The notes under the pieces: model-generated | Database searches by the model: none | What the model was told of the DNA's origin: nothing | What the model saw: the letters and a program-made list of their open reading frames with translations, nothing else | Translations under genes and position numbers: made by a program | Shown: positions 1-12,150 of the stretch, one piece after another | Position numbering within the stretch: position 1 is the first letter of the stretch | How the letters are laid out: each line of letters opens with the position of its first letter | From: Pteria penguin | Lineage: Eukaryota > Mollusca > Bivalvia > Pterioida > Pteriidae | Length of the DNA: 64,000 bases | Direction of reading: 5' to 3' | Assembly: GCA_035048485.1 (NCBI GenBank) | Contig: CM068590.1 | Coordinates: 558,001 to 622,000 of the forward strand

Positions 1-657
1 AGATACCAATGTTCATTTCAATGGCTGTGTTTTAAACATCATAATACGTGGCTTAGCGGTAACTGGTGTATTCATCTTCTACGCCACCGCCGCTACTATA
101 AACTGAGGTGAAAATCTACTATCATTCAAAGTAATAATATACTTTTTATGAATATTTGGCCATGATAAACCTGTCTCCGTGTTATGATCACATTTCGACT
201 CGTCGTGTTTATAAACAGGGGCAATATTATCACTGTAGACCTATACAAGCGTAGCTTTTTTAATTGTGAACATTTTAGAAGATTTAATTCTAGAAATCTT
301 AATAATAGAAATCTCAATATTTACGGCAGAATTATGTGCTAATATTGTTACTTAGTAATAGATTATTACACAACATGACACGCTAATGGAGTTTGCACAT
401 GCGCTCTCAAAGCAAATTTACTATCTTAATATACAATCGGCCGAGGCCGATTGCAGACATAAGGATATTGAGATACCACGCATTAAGCCAACGTTCCGCA
501 AATTTTACGTTCGTTATAGAGACCTTCTTTGTTCATATGATAGATTATTTTCTGACATGTTGACTTCCTTATTTTAAAGTAGTCAGAACATCTGCACTAC
601 CAATACCGTATTCTTTATACTGATCATATGATAATCCGCACAGGTATAAATCTCTCT

Positions 658-760
658 GTCTGCCTCTCTCTCTCTCTCTCTCTTTCTCTCTCACACACAC
701 ACACAAACACACACGCACACTAACACACACACACCTACTTACACACACACACACACATAC
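658..760. repeat. Compound microsatellite (CT)n then (CA)n
   Basis: A run of CT dinucleotides passes into imperfect CA repeats. The frame on the opposite strand rich in V, C and R is only a translation of this simple sequence. Confidence 0.9.
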
Positions 761-960
761 CGGTTTACACATGAATCCCACTACATACGAATTTATCCCT
801 GAATCCCACTACACTATGATATCAGCAGTTAGAGTGAAACTGATTGCATATTACCGATATTATGATGGTTGTAAATATATCGATGTATTTAAAATTCTCA
901 AAAAGAGAATCGTTTTTGTTATGACATAAGACCAGCATTAGACTACATTACATACACACG

Positions 961-1107
961 CCAGCATCTCACTACGTCACAAACACACCATCATACCACT
1001 ACGTCACAAACACACCATCATCTCACTACGTCACAAACACACCATCATTTCACTACGTCACAAACACACCATCATTTCACTACGTCACAAACACACCATC
1101 ATTTTGT
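961..1107. repeat. Short tandem repeat with TACGTCA in each unit
   Basis: About five to six imperfect copies of a unit of roughly 27 bp, core CACTACGTCACAAACACACC. Each copy contains CTACGTCA, close to a half cyclic-AMP response element (TGACGTCA). Whether any factor binds is unknown. Confidence 0.85.
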
Positions 1108-2077
1108 ACAACTAACAGACATTAGAATCACACGAACCAATGTATTAAAACATCTCAGATACAAAGGCATCTGTCTACATTTCGAATAAGCTTCATAATG
1201 TCAACTGAAAGCACAGATGCACAGTATTTAAATGTGAGTTTGGGTTTTTACTATTTTATCGAAAAACAAAATGATTGGGAACAAGTTTTTTTTTTCAACG
1301 TATGATACGCTATCTCGGGCAACAAATGAGAGCAAGTAGTGCTAGCATTTTTAGTAGAATACCCACAAGCACAAGCACTGGTGACGCAACTAAATTAACT
1401 CTATTTAAATGTGATTAATAATTCCATCTCAGACTGTGGAACACCACAGCTCTTTTTAAAGGCATTCAGAATATATTATCCGTTTGTTTTCATGCAACCA
1501 AATACGGTCTTACCAAATATGTAATGAAATGGTAGAACACAAAAAATATGAACACCATATCAAGCATATAAACCTTTATAAACCTAAAACAAATAAATGT
1601 ATCGAAATTTATTAAACAAGGCCTGCTGCCTAATTGTGACACAGTCATGGATATGACCCTTGTGACAGCTCTGAGCTATCTGAACGCCATAATCAGTTTA
1701 TCGTTACACCATCATTCAAACAACCCGACTTACAAATCTACTACATTTTCTATATTTGAAGTACTAGATAACCACCAGTCTGTTTTGTCATCATTTTTTT
1801 TCACAGTTGACACAGATTCTTTATTACTCAAAAACCTTTACAAAGATACATTGCTGGATCATCATGTTGTTCTACTAAATCACTTCCTATTTTGCTGACT
1901 AGGATTTTGACAACTATGAAGGAGGGTCTTCAGTCATACTGTAACACGGCGTATTCCAGAAGTTGTGTGAATCAGTCGTGAATTAAAAAGAACTGCTCAC
2001 AAGTTTCCAATCATCTCATTTAAATCGTGTCCACTCTATGCGATCTAATGAGTTTTCAACTTTTTACATTACCATAC

Positions 2078-2328
2078 CTCACAAAACAACTTAAACTTCG
2101 CCTCGCTGATATTGTCAAAGGCGCTTTCAATCATAAGAACGGCAGTCGCCGTTATAAATAACTCGTAATCCCTCCGCTTGGTAACTGCTTTATAAGAGAA
2201 CACACTGAATACACAAACAAATATACCAAAGACAACAACATTGAAATAATAAACTTCCTCATAGACAACATATTTGTTTTCTTCGGTGTTCACTATTTTC
2301 CAACAGACTATTGGGATTCTAATGGGCA
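2078..2328 (-). CDS. Possible coding exon of a small membrane protein, family unknown
   Basis: A minus-strand open stretch of about 83 codons ends at TGTGAG|GTATGG, a good 5' splice site at 2078/2077. The translation has two hydrophobic segments, around VVVFGIFVCVFSVF and LFITATAVLMI, separated by a basic stretch (KAVTKRRDYE), as in a two-pass membrane protein. The upstream limit is uncertain: an in-frame TAA lies just before the first codons, so the exon must begin after it, but the only nearby AG has no good pyrimidine tract. No flanking exon was identified. It may be a fragment or pseudogene. Composition and the donor support coding origin; function is unknown. Confidence 0.4.
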
Positions 2329-2888
2329 CTTACTGATCTGTTTCTTTATTCATATGAGGCAGAGTTTGTTCAAAATTTGATATCCAACAAATAGAAAAAA
2401 AGCTGGCAGCGTCTTTTAATTTCACATTCAGATATATAGATAATGTACTTTCACTAAAAACGATGAAACTTCTACGTCTGCCTCATACCTCGACTTATTA
2501 CTTGCTGTGTCTAACGGGACACTGTCAACAGGACGTTAGGACAAACGCGACGACTCTGATAGAGCAAGGGTATAAGAGTTTACGGTAGGAAGTTCTACTG
2601 TCGTTACGCTAACTTGATTCATCCCTACCATGTGCCACTCACTCAATTATAATTCACATTGAGTTATGTTGATACACTCAATTTGACTATAAGTAGTCAA
2701 CATGCTAAGTGGTTGGGCCTTTAGGTTGCAAGGCGTATGCGTTGGCACAGCAGGAAGAGTTTAGTCTTCCCGGGTACCTATCGTCACTCTCGATTATTCG
2801 AGGGTCCGTGGTACTTTAAGACGGACATTTTCTATTGGCCTTGTTTTGTCCCTGGACTTCCAGTTTTTATTTCCAGACGGTCGTTTCC
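2329..2888. other. Unique sequence before the satellite
   Basis: No gene, transposon end or RNA gene was recognised. The last bases decay into degenerate copies of the 31-bp satellite unit. Confidence 0.5.
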
Positions 2889-3159
2889 AACGTTACAAAA
2901 TGCCGAAATAGAAAATATACTTGTATAATGCCGACAGAGAACATATATGTGTTGTATAATACTTATATAAAAAGTATAGAACACAGATAATAGACGTCTT
3001 GTATGGTGCAGATAGAGAACATATACGTTCTGTATGATGCAGACAGAGAACATAGACGTCTTGTATGGTGCAGATAGAGAACATGGACGTCTTGTATGGT
3101 GCAGATAGAGAACATATACGTTCTGTATGATGCAGACAGAGAACATAGACGTCTTGTAT

Positions 3160-5880
3160 GATGCAGACAGAGAACATGGACGTCTTGTATGGTGCAGACT
3201 GAGAACATATACGTTCTGTATGATGCAGACAGAGAACATACACGTCTTGTATGATGCTGACAGAGAACATAGACGTCTTGTATGGTGCAGATAGAGAACA
3301 TATACGTTCTGTATGATGCAGATAGAGAACATATACGTTCTGTTTGATGCAGATAGAGAACATAGACGTCTTGTATGGTGCAGATAGAGAACAGATACGT
3401 CTTGTATGATGCAGACAGAGAACAAAGACGTCTTGTATGGTGCAGATAGAGAACATGGACGTCTTCTATGATGTCTTGTATGATGCAGACAGAGAACATA
3501 GACGTCTTGTATGGTGCAGATAGAGAACATATACGTTCTGTATGGTGCAGATAGAGAGCATATACGTTCTGTATGATGCAGAGAGAGACCATGGACGTCT
3601 TATATGGTGCAGACAGAGAACATGGACGTCTTGTATGGTGCAGACAGAGAACATGGATATCTTGTATGGTGCAGATAGAGAACATGGACGTCCTGTATGG
3701 TGCAGACAGAGAACATGGACGTCTTGTATGATGCAGATAGAGAACATGTACGTTCTGTATGATGCAGACAGAGAACATAGACGTCTTGTATGATGCAGAC
3801 AGAGAACATAGACGTCTTGTATGATGCAGACAGAAAACATAGACGTCTTGTATGGTGCAGATAGAGAACATGGACGTCTTGTATGGTGCAGATAGAGAAC
3901 ATGGACGTCTTGTATGGTGCAGATAGAGAACATAGACGTCTTGTATGATGCAGATAGAGAACATGGACGTCTTGTATGGTGCAGATAGAGAACATATACG
4001 TTCTGTATGATGCAGATAGAGAACATATACGTTCTGTATGATGCAGACAGAGAACATAGACGTCTTGTATGATGCATACAGAGAACATATACGTTCTGTA
4101 TGATGCAGATAGAGAACATACCCGTCTTGTATGGTGCAGTTAGAGAACATATACGTTCTGTATGATGCAGACAGAGAACATAGACGTCTTGTATGATGCA
4201 GACAGAGAACATATACGTTCTGCATGATGCAGACAGAGAACATAGACGTCTTGTATGATGCAGACAGAGAACATAGACGTCTTGTATGGTGCAGACAGAG
4301 AACATAGACGTTCTGTATGATGCTGACAGAGAACATAGACGTCTTGTATGATGCATACAGAGAATATATACGTTCTGTATGATGCAGACAGAGAACATAG
4401 ACTTCTTGTATGATGCAGACAGAGAACATACACGTCTTGTATGATGCAGACAGAGAACATAGACGTCTTGTATGGTGCAGATAGAGAACATGGACGTCTT
4501 GTATGGTGCAGATAGAGAACATGAACGTCTTGTATGGTGAAGAGAGAGTACATGGACGTCTTGTATGGTGTAGATAGAGAACATAGACGTCTTGTAGGGT
4601 GCAGATAGAGAACATATACGTTCTGTATGATGCAGACAGAGAACAGAAACGTCTTGTATGATGCAGATAGAGAACATATACGTTCTGTATGATGCAGACA
4701 GAGAACATAGACGTCTTGTATGATGCAGACAGAGAACATAGACGTCTTGTATGGTGCAGACAGAGAACATAGACGTTCTGTATGATGCTGACAGAGAACA
4801 TAGACGTCTTGTATGATGCAGACAGAGAACATAGACGTCTTGTATGGTACAGATAGAGAACACGGACGTCTTGTATGGTGCAGATAGAGAACATAGACGT
4901 CTTGTATGATGCAGATAGAGAATATGGACGTCTTGTATGGTGCAGATAAAGAACATGGAGGTCTTGTATGGTGCAGATAGAGAACATGGACGTCTTGTAT
5001 GGTGCAGAGAGAGGACATGGACGTCTTGTATGGTGTAGATAGAGAACATAGACGTCTGGTATGATGCAGATAGAGAACATATACGTTCTGTATGATGCAG
5101 ACAGATAACATAGACGTCCTGTATGATGCAGATAGAGAACATATACGTTCTGTATGATGCAGACAGAGAACATAAACGTCTTGTATGATGCAGACAGAGA
5201 ACATAGACGTCCTGTATGGTGCAGAGAGAGAACATGGACGTTTTGTATGGTGTAGATGGAGAACATATACGTTCTGTATGATGCACACAGAAAACATAGA
5301 CGTCTTGTATGGTGCAGATAGAGAACATAGACGTCTTGTATGATGCAGATAGAGAATATGGACGTCTTGTATGGTGCAGATAGAGAACATATACGTTCTG
5401 TATGATGCAGATAGAGAACATGGACGTCTTGTATGGTGCAGATAGAGAACATATACGTTCTGTATGATGCAGATAGAGAACATAGACGTCTTGAGTGGTG
5501 CAGACAGAGAACATATACGTTCTGTATGTTGCAGATAGAGAACATGGACGTCTTGTATGGTGCAGATAGAGAACATATACGTTCTGTATGTTGCAGATAG
5601 AGAACATGGACGTCTTGTATGGTGCAGATAGAGAACATATACGTTCTGTATGATGCAGACAGAGAACATAGACGTGTTGTATGATGCAGATAGAGAACAT
5701 ATACGTCTTGTATGGTGCAGATAGAGAACATAGACGTCTTGTATGATTTCTTGTATGATGCAGACAGAGAACATAGACGTCTTATATGATGCAGACAGAT
5801 AACATAGACGTCTTGTGTGGTGCAGACAGAGAACATAGACGTCTTGTATGATGCTGACAGAGAACATAGATGTCTTGTAT
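3160..5880. repeat. Higher-order repeat, copy 1 (2721 bp)
   Basis: This block of 31-bp units recurs 2721 bp downstream with very few differences. For example the distinctive segment at 3542-3793 reappears at 6263-6514, and the one at 4140 reappears at 6861. The left boundary is estimated from the shared CAGACTGAGAAC variant near 3190 and 5920. Confidence 0.85.
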
Positions 5881-8601
5881 GATGCAGACAGAGAACATGG
5901 ACGTCTTGTATGGTGCAGACTGAGAACATATACGTTCTGTATGATGCAGACAGAGAACATACACGTCTTGTATGATGCTGACAGAGAACATAGACGTCTT
6001 GTATGGTGCAGATAGAGAACATATACGTTCTGTATGATGCAGATAGAGAACATATACGTTCTGTTTGATGCAGATAGAGAACATAGACGTCTTGTATGGT
6101 GCAGATAGAGAACAGATACGTCTTGTATGATGCAGACAGAGAACAAAGACGTCTTGTATGGTGCAGATAGAGAACATGGACGTCTTCTATGATGTCTTGT
6201 ATGATGCAGACAGAGAACATAGACGTCTTGTATGGTGCAGATAGAGAACATATACGTTCTGTATGGTGCAGATAGAGAGCATATACGTTCTGTATGATGC
6301 AGAGAGAGACCATGGACGTCTTATATGGTGCAGACAGAGAACATGGACGTCTTGTATGGTGCAGACAGAGAACATGGATATCTTGTATGGTGCAGATAGA
6401 GAACATGGACGTCCTGTATGGTGCAGACAGAGAACATGGACGTCTTGTATGATGCAGATAGAGAACATGTACGTTCTGTATGATGCAGACAGAGAACATA
6501 GACGTCTTGTATGATGCAGACAGAGAACATAGACGTCTTGTATGATGCAGACAGAAAACATAGACGTCTTGTATGGTGCAGATAGAGAACATGGACGTCT
6601 TGTATGGTGCAGATAGAGAACATGGACGTCTTGTATGGTGCAGATAGAGAACATAGACGTCTTGTATGATGCAGATAGAGAACATGGACGTCTTGTATGG
6701 TGCAGATAGAGAACATATACGTTCTGTATGATGCAGATAGAGAACATATACGTTCTGTATGATGCAGACAGAGAACATAGACGTCTTGTATGATGCATAC
6801 AGAGAACATATACGTTCTGTATGATGCAGATAGAGAACATACCCGTCTTGTATGGTGCAGTTAGAGAACATATACGTTCTGTATGATGCAGACAGAGAAC
6901 ATAGACGTCTTGTATGATGCAGACAGAGAACATATACGTTCTGCATGATGCAGACAGAGAACATAGACGTCTTGTATGATGCAGACAGAGAACATAGACG
7001 TCTTGTATGGTGCAGACAGAGAACATAGACGTTCTGTATGATGCTGACAGAGAACATAGACGTCTTGTATGATGCATACAGAGAATATATACGTTCTGTA
7101 TGATGCAGACAGAGAACATAGACTTCTTGCATGATGCAGACAGAGAACATACACGTCTTGTATGATGCAGACAGAGAACATAGACGTCTTGTATGGTGCA
7201 GATAGAGAACATGGACGTCTTGTATGGTGCAGATAGAGAACATGAACGTCTTGTATGGTGAAGAGAGAGTACATGGACGTCTTGTATGGTGTAGATAGAG
7301 AACATAGACGTCTTGTAGGGTGCAGATAGAGAACATATACGTTCTGTATGATGCAGACAGAGAACAGAAACGTCTTGTATGATGCAGATAGAGAACATAT
7401 ACGTTCTGTATGATGCAGACAGAGAACATAGACGTCTTGTATGATGCAGACAGAGAACATAGACGTCTTGTATGGTGCAGACAGAGAACATAGACGTTCT
7501 GTATGATGCTGACAGAGAACATAGACGTCTTGTATGATGCAGACAGAGAACATAGACGTCTTGTATGGTACAGATAGAGAACACGGACGTCTTGTATGGT
7601 GCAGATAGAGAACATAGACGTCTTGTATGATGCAGATAGAGAATATGGACGTCTTGTATGGTGCAGATAAAGAACATGGAGGTCTTGTATGGTGCAGATA
7701 GAGAACATGGACGTCTTGTATGGTGCAGAGAGAGGACATGGACGTCTTGTATGGTGTAGATAGAGAACATAGACGTCTGGTATGATGCAGATAGAGAACA
7801 TATACGTTCTGTATGATGCAGACAGATAACATAGACGTCCTGTATGATGCAGATAGAGAACATATACGTTCTGTATGATGCAGACAGAGAACATAAACGT
7901 CTTGTATGATGCAGACAGAGAACATAGACGTCCTGTATGGTGCAGAGAGAGAACATGGACGTTTTGTATGGTGTAGATGGAGAACATATACGTTCTGTAT
8001 GATGCACACAGAAAACATAGACGTCTTGTATGGTGCAGATAGAGAACATAGACGTCTTGTATGATGCAGATAGAGAATATGGACGTCTTGTATGGTGCAG
8101 ATAGAGAACATATACGTTCTGTATGATGCAGATAGAGAACATGGACGTCTTGTATGGTGCAGATAGAGAACATATACGTTCTGTATGATGCAGATAGAGA
8201 ACATAGACGTCTTGTGTGGTGCAGACAGAGAACATATACGTTCTGTATGTTGCAGATAGAGAACATGGACGTCTTGTATGGTGCAGATAGAGAACATATA
8301 CGTTCTGTATGTTGCAGATAGAGAACATGGACGTCTTGTATGGTGCAGATAGAGAACATATACGTTCTGTATGATGCAGACAGAGAACATAGACGTGTTG
8401 TATGATGCAGATAGAGAACATATACGTCTTGTATGGTGCAGATAGAGAACATAGACGTCTTGTATGATTTCTTGTATGATGCAGACAGAGAACATAGACG
8501 TCTTATATGATGCAGACAGATAACATAGACGTCTTGTGTGGTGCAGACAGAGAACATAGACGTCTTGTATGATGCTGACAGAGAACATAGATGTCTTGTA
8601 T
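5881..8601. repeat. Higher-order repeat, copy 2 (2721 bp)
   Basis: Near-identical second copy of 3160-5880, showing a recent tandem duplication of about 88 units. A shorter duplication of about 157 bp follows at its right end: the TTTTATGGTGCAGATAAAG variant appears near 8627 and again near 8783. Confidence 0.85.
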
Positions 8602-11600
8602 GATGCAGACAGAGAACATAGACGTCTTTTATGGTGCAGATAAAGAACATGGAGGTCTTGTATGGTGCAGATAGAGAACATGGACGTCTTGTATGGTGCA
8701 GACAGAGAACATAGACGTCTTGTATGATGCTGACAGAGAACATAGATGTCTTGTATGATGCAGGCAGAGAACATAGACGTCTTTTATGGTGCAGATAAAG
8801 AACATGGAGGTCTTGTATGGTGCAGATAGAGAACATGGACGTCTTGTATGGTGCAGATAGAGAACATAGACGTCTGGTATGGTGCAGATAGAGAACATAG
8901 ACGTCTTGTATGGTGCAGATAGTGAACATGGATGTCTTGTATGGTGCAGATAGAGAACATGGACGTCTTGTATGGTGCAGATAGAGAACAAGGACGTCTT
9001 GTATGGTGCAGATAGAGAACAAAGACGTCTTGTATGATGTCTTGTATGATGCAGACAGAGAACATAGACGTCTTGTATGATGCAGACAGAGAACATAGAC
9101 GTCTTGTGTGGTGCAGACGGAGAACATAGACGTCTTGTATGATGCTGACAGAGAACATGGACGTCTTGAATGATGCAGACAGAGAATATAGACGTCTTTT
9201 ATGGTGCAGATAAAGAACATGGACGTCTTTTATGGTGCAGATAGAGAACATGGACGTCTTGTATGGTGCAGATAGAGAACATGGACGTCTTGTATGGTGC
9301 AGATAGAGAACATAGACGTCTTGTATGGTGCAGATAGAGAACATAGACGTCTTGTATGGTGCAGATAGAGAAAATGGACGTCTTGTATGGTGCAGATAGA
9401 GAACATGGACGTCTTGTATGGTGCAGATAGAGAACAAGGGCGTCTTGTATGCTGCAGATAGAGAACATTGACGTCTTGTATGATGTAGACAGAGAACATA
9501 GACGTTTTGTATGATGCAGATAGAGAATATGGACGTCTTGTATGATGCAGACAGAGAACATGGACGTCCTGTATGATGCAGACAGAGAACATAGACGTCT
9601 TGTATGATGCAGATAGAGAACATGGACGTCTTGTATGATGCAGACAGAGAACATGGACGTCCTGTATGATGCTGACAGAGAACATGGACGTCTTGTATGG
9701 TGCAGATAGAGAACATGGACGTCTTGTGTGGTGCAGACAGAGAACATATACGTTCTGTATGATGCAGACAGAGAACATGGACGTCTTGTATGGTGCAGAT
9801 AAAGAACATGGACGTCTTGTATGGTGCAGATAGAGAACATGGACGTCTTGTGTGGTGCAGACAGAGAACATATACGTTCTGTATGATGCAGACAGAGAAC
9901 ATATACGTTCTGTATGATGCAGATAGAGAACATGGACGTCTTGTATGGTGCAGATAGAGAACATGGACGTCTTGTATGATGCAGACAGAGAAAATATACG
10001 TTCTGTATGATGCAAACAGAGAACATATACGTTCTGTATGATGCAGATAGAGAACATGGAAGTCTTGTATGGTGCAGATAGGGAACATATACGTTCTGTA
10101 TGATGCAGACAAAGAACATTGACATCTTGTATGGTGCAGATAGAGAACATGGACGTCTTGTATGGTGCAGATAGAGGACATGGACGTCTTGTGTGATGCA
10201 GACAGAGAACTTATACGTTCTGTATGATGCAGATAGAGAACATGGACGTCTTGTATGGTGCAGATAGAAAAAATGGACGTCTTATGTGGTGCAGACAGAG
10301 AACATATACGTTCTGTATGATGCAGACAGAGAACATGGACGTCTTGTATGGTGCAGATAAAGAACATCGACGTCTTGTATGGTGCAGATAGAGAACATGG
10401 ACGTCTTGTGTGGTGCAGACAGAGAACATATACGTTCTGTATGATGCAGACAGAGAACATATACGTTCTGTATGATGCAGATAGAGAACATGGACGTCTT
10501 GTATGGTGCAGATAGAGAACATGGACGTCTTGTATGATGCAGACAGAGAACATATACGTTCTGTATGATGCAAACAGAGAACATATACGTTCTGTATGAT
10601 GCAGATAGAGAACATGGACGTCTTGTATGGTGCAGATAGAGGACATGGACGTCTTGTGTGGTGCAGACAGAGAATTTATACGTTCTGTATGATGCAGATA
10701 GAAAACATGGACGTCTTGTATGGTGCAGATAGAGAACATATACGTTCTGTATGATGCAGACAGAGAACATAGACGTCTTGTATGATGCAGACAGAGAACA
10801 TATACGTCTTGTATGGTGCAGATAGAGAACATAGACGTCTTGCATGATGTCTTGTATGATGCAGACAGAGAACAAAGACGTCTTGTATGATGCAGACAGA
10901 GAACATAGACGTCTTGTGTGGTGCAGACAGAGAACATATACGTTCTGTATGATGCAGATAGAGAACATGGACGTCTTGTATGGTGCAGATAGAGAAGATG
11001 GACGTCTTGTATGGTGCAGATAGAGAACATATACGTTCTGTATGATGCAGACAGAGAATATAGACGTCTTGTATGGTGAAGACAGAGAACATAGACGTTC
11101 TGTATCATGCAGACAGAGAACATAGACGTCTTGTATGGTGCAGACAGAGAACATAGACGTTCTGTATGATGCAGACAGAGAATATAGACGTCTTGTATGA
11201 TGCAGACAGAGAACATAGACGTCTTGTATGATGCTGACAGAGAACATAGACGTCCTGTATGGTGTAGACAGAGAATATATACGTTCTGTATGATGCACAC
11301 AGAAAACATAAACGTCTTGTATGATGCAGATTGAGAACATGGACGTCTCGTATGGTGCAGATAGAGAACATGGACGTCTTGTATGGTGCAGATAGAGAAC
11401 ATGGACGTCTTGTATGGTGCAGATAGAGAACATAGACGTCTTGTATGATGCAGACAGAGAACATAAACGTCTTGTATGGTGCAGATAGAGAACATGGACG
11501 TCTTGTATGGTGCAGATAGAGAACATGGACGTCTTGTATGGTGCAGACAAAGAACATAGACGTCTTGTATGATGCTGACAGAGAACATACACGTCTTGTA

Positions 11601-11734
11601 TGGTGTAGACAGAGAACATATACGTTCTGTATCATGCAGACAGAGAACATAGACGTCTTGTATGATGCTGACAGGGAACATAGACGTCTTGTATGGTGTA
11701 GACAGAGAACATATACGTTCTGTACTTCAAAACT

Positions 11735-12150
11735 TATGCTGAGTGGTATCTTATGTAGTGAAACTCCTGTCATTCATATTTTGTGGGAAATATGTAGTTA
11801 GATTCCTGTCACACACATACAGTGGTATATGTGTAGTGAGATTCCTGTCACACACATACAGTGGTATATGTGTAGCGAGATTCCTGTCACACACATACAG
11901 TGGTATATGTGTAGTGAGATTCCTGTCACACACATACAGTGGTATATATGTAGTGAGATTCCTGTCACACACATACAGTGGTATATATGTAGTGAGATTC
12001 CTGTCACACACATACAGTGGTATATATGTAGTGAGATTCCTGTCACACACATACAGTGGTATATGTGTAGTGAGATTCCTGTCACACACAGTGGTATATG
12101 TGTAGTGAGATTCCTGTCACACACATAGAGGTATTTATGTAGCGAGATTT
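11735..12150. repeat. 39-bp tandem array, locus 1, about 10 copies
   Basis: Unit of 39 bp, core GAGATTCCTGTCACACACAT followed by ACAGTGGTATAT. It abuts the 31-bp satellite directly. One unit near 12080 has a deletion of about 9 bp that recurs in the second locus (17860-18720). Because 39 is a multiple of three, both strands are open in several frames (13-residue periods), which has no coding meaning. Confidence 0.95.

Larger units (their letters stand above)
1..2077. other. Intergenic or intronic sequence without a recognised gene
   Basis: No reading frame here has a recognisable family signature or convincing splice sites. Short frames at 386-577 and 1647-1898 (plus) and 126-317 (minus) have compositions typical of random AT-rich sequence. 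The stretch holds a simple repeat near 658-760 and a short tandem repeat near 961-1107, listed separately. Confidence 0.6.
2889..11728. repeat. Satellite array, 31-bp unit, about 285 copies
   Basis: The unit is 31 bp with core GTATGRTGCAGAYAGAGAAC. Two main unit types interleave: one with GACGTCTTG and one with TACGTTCTG at the unit junction. The first units (to about 2985) are degenerate; the rest are mostly 80 to 95 percent alike, with occasional truncated units such as those near 3470, 5750, 9035 and 10855. Because the unit usually has no stop on the minus strand in any frame, and 31 is not a multiple of three, long minus-strand frames with a 31-residue period appear in all three frames (the longest 2963-9220, 2085 codons). 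There is no promoter, splice pattern or family signature to suggest these are translated. Confidence 0.95.

Noticed and set aside
2963..9220. A 2085-codon minus-strand reading frame, and other frames of 150 to 965 codons nearby
   Set aside because: All are translations of the 31-bp satellite, which rarely contains a stop on this strand in any frame. There is no start context, splice pattern or family signature, and equivalent frames exist in every phase.
11743..12128. Repetitive frames on both strands (13-residue periods such as VVRFLSHTYSGIC)
   Set aside because: They arise because the 39-bp unit is a multiple of three and lacks stops. The same holds at 17752-18749.
2889..12150. CRISPR-like direct repeats
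   Set aside because: Units are contiguous with no unique spacers, and the DNA is from an animal. These are satellites.
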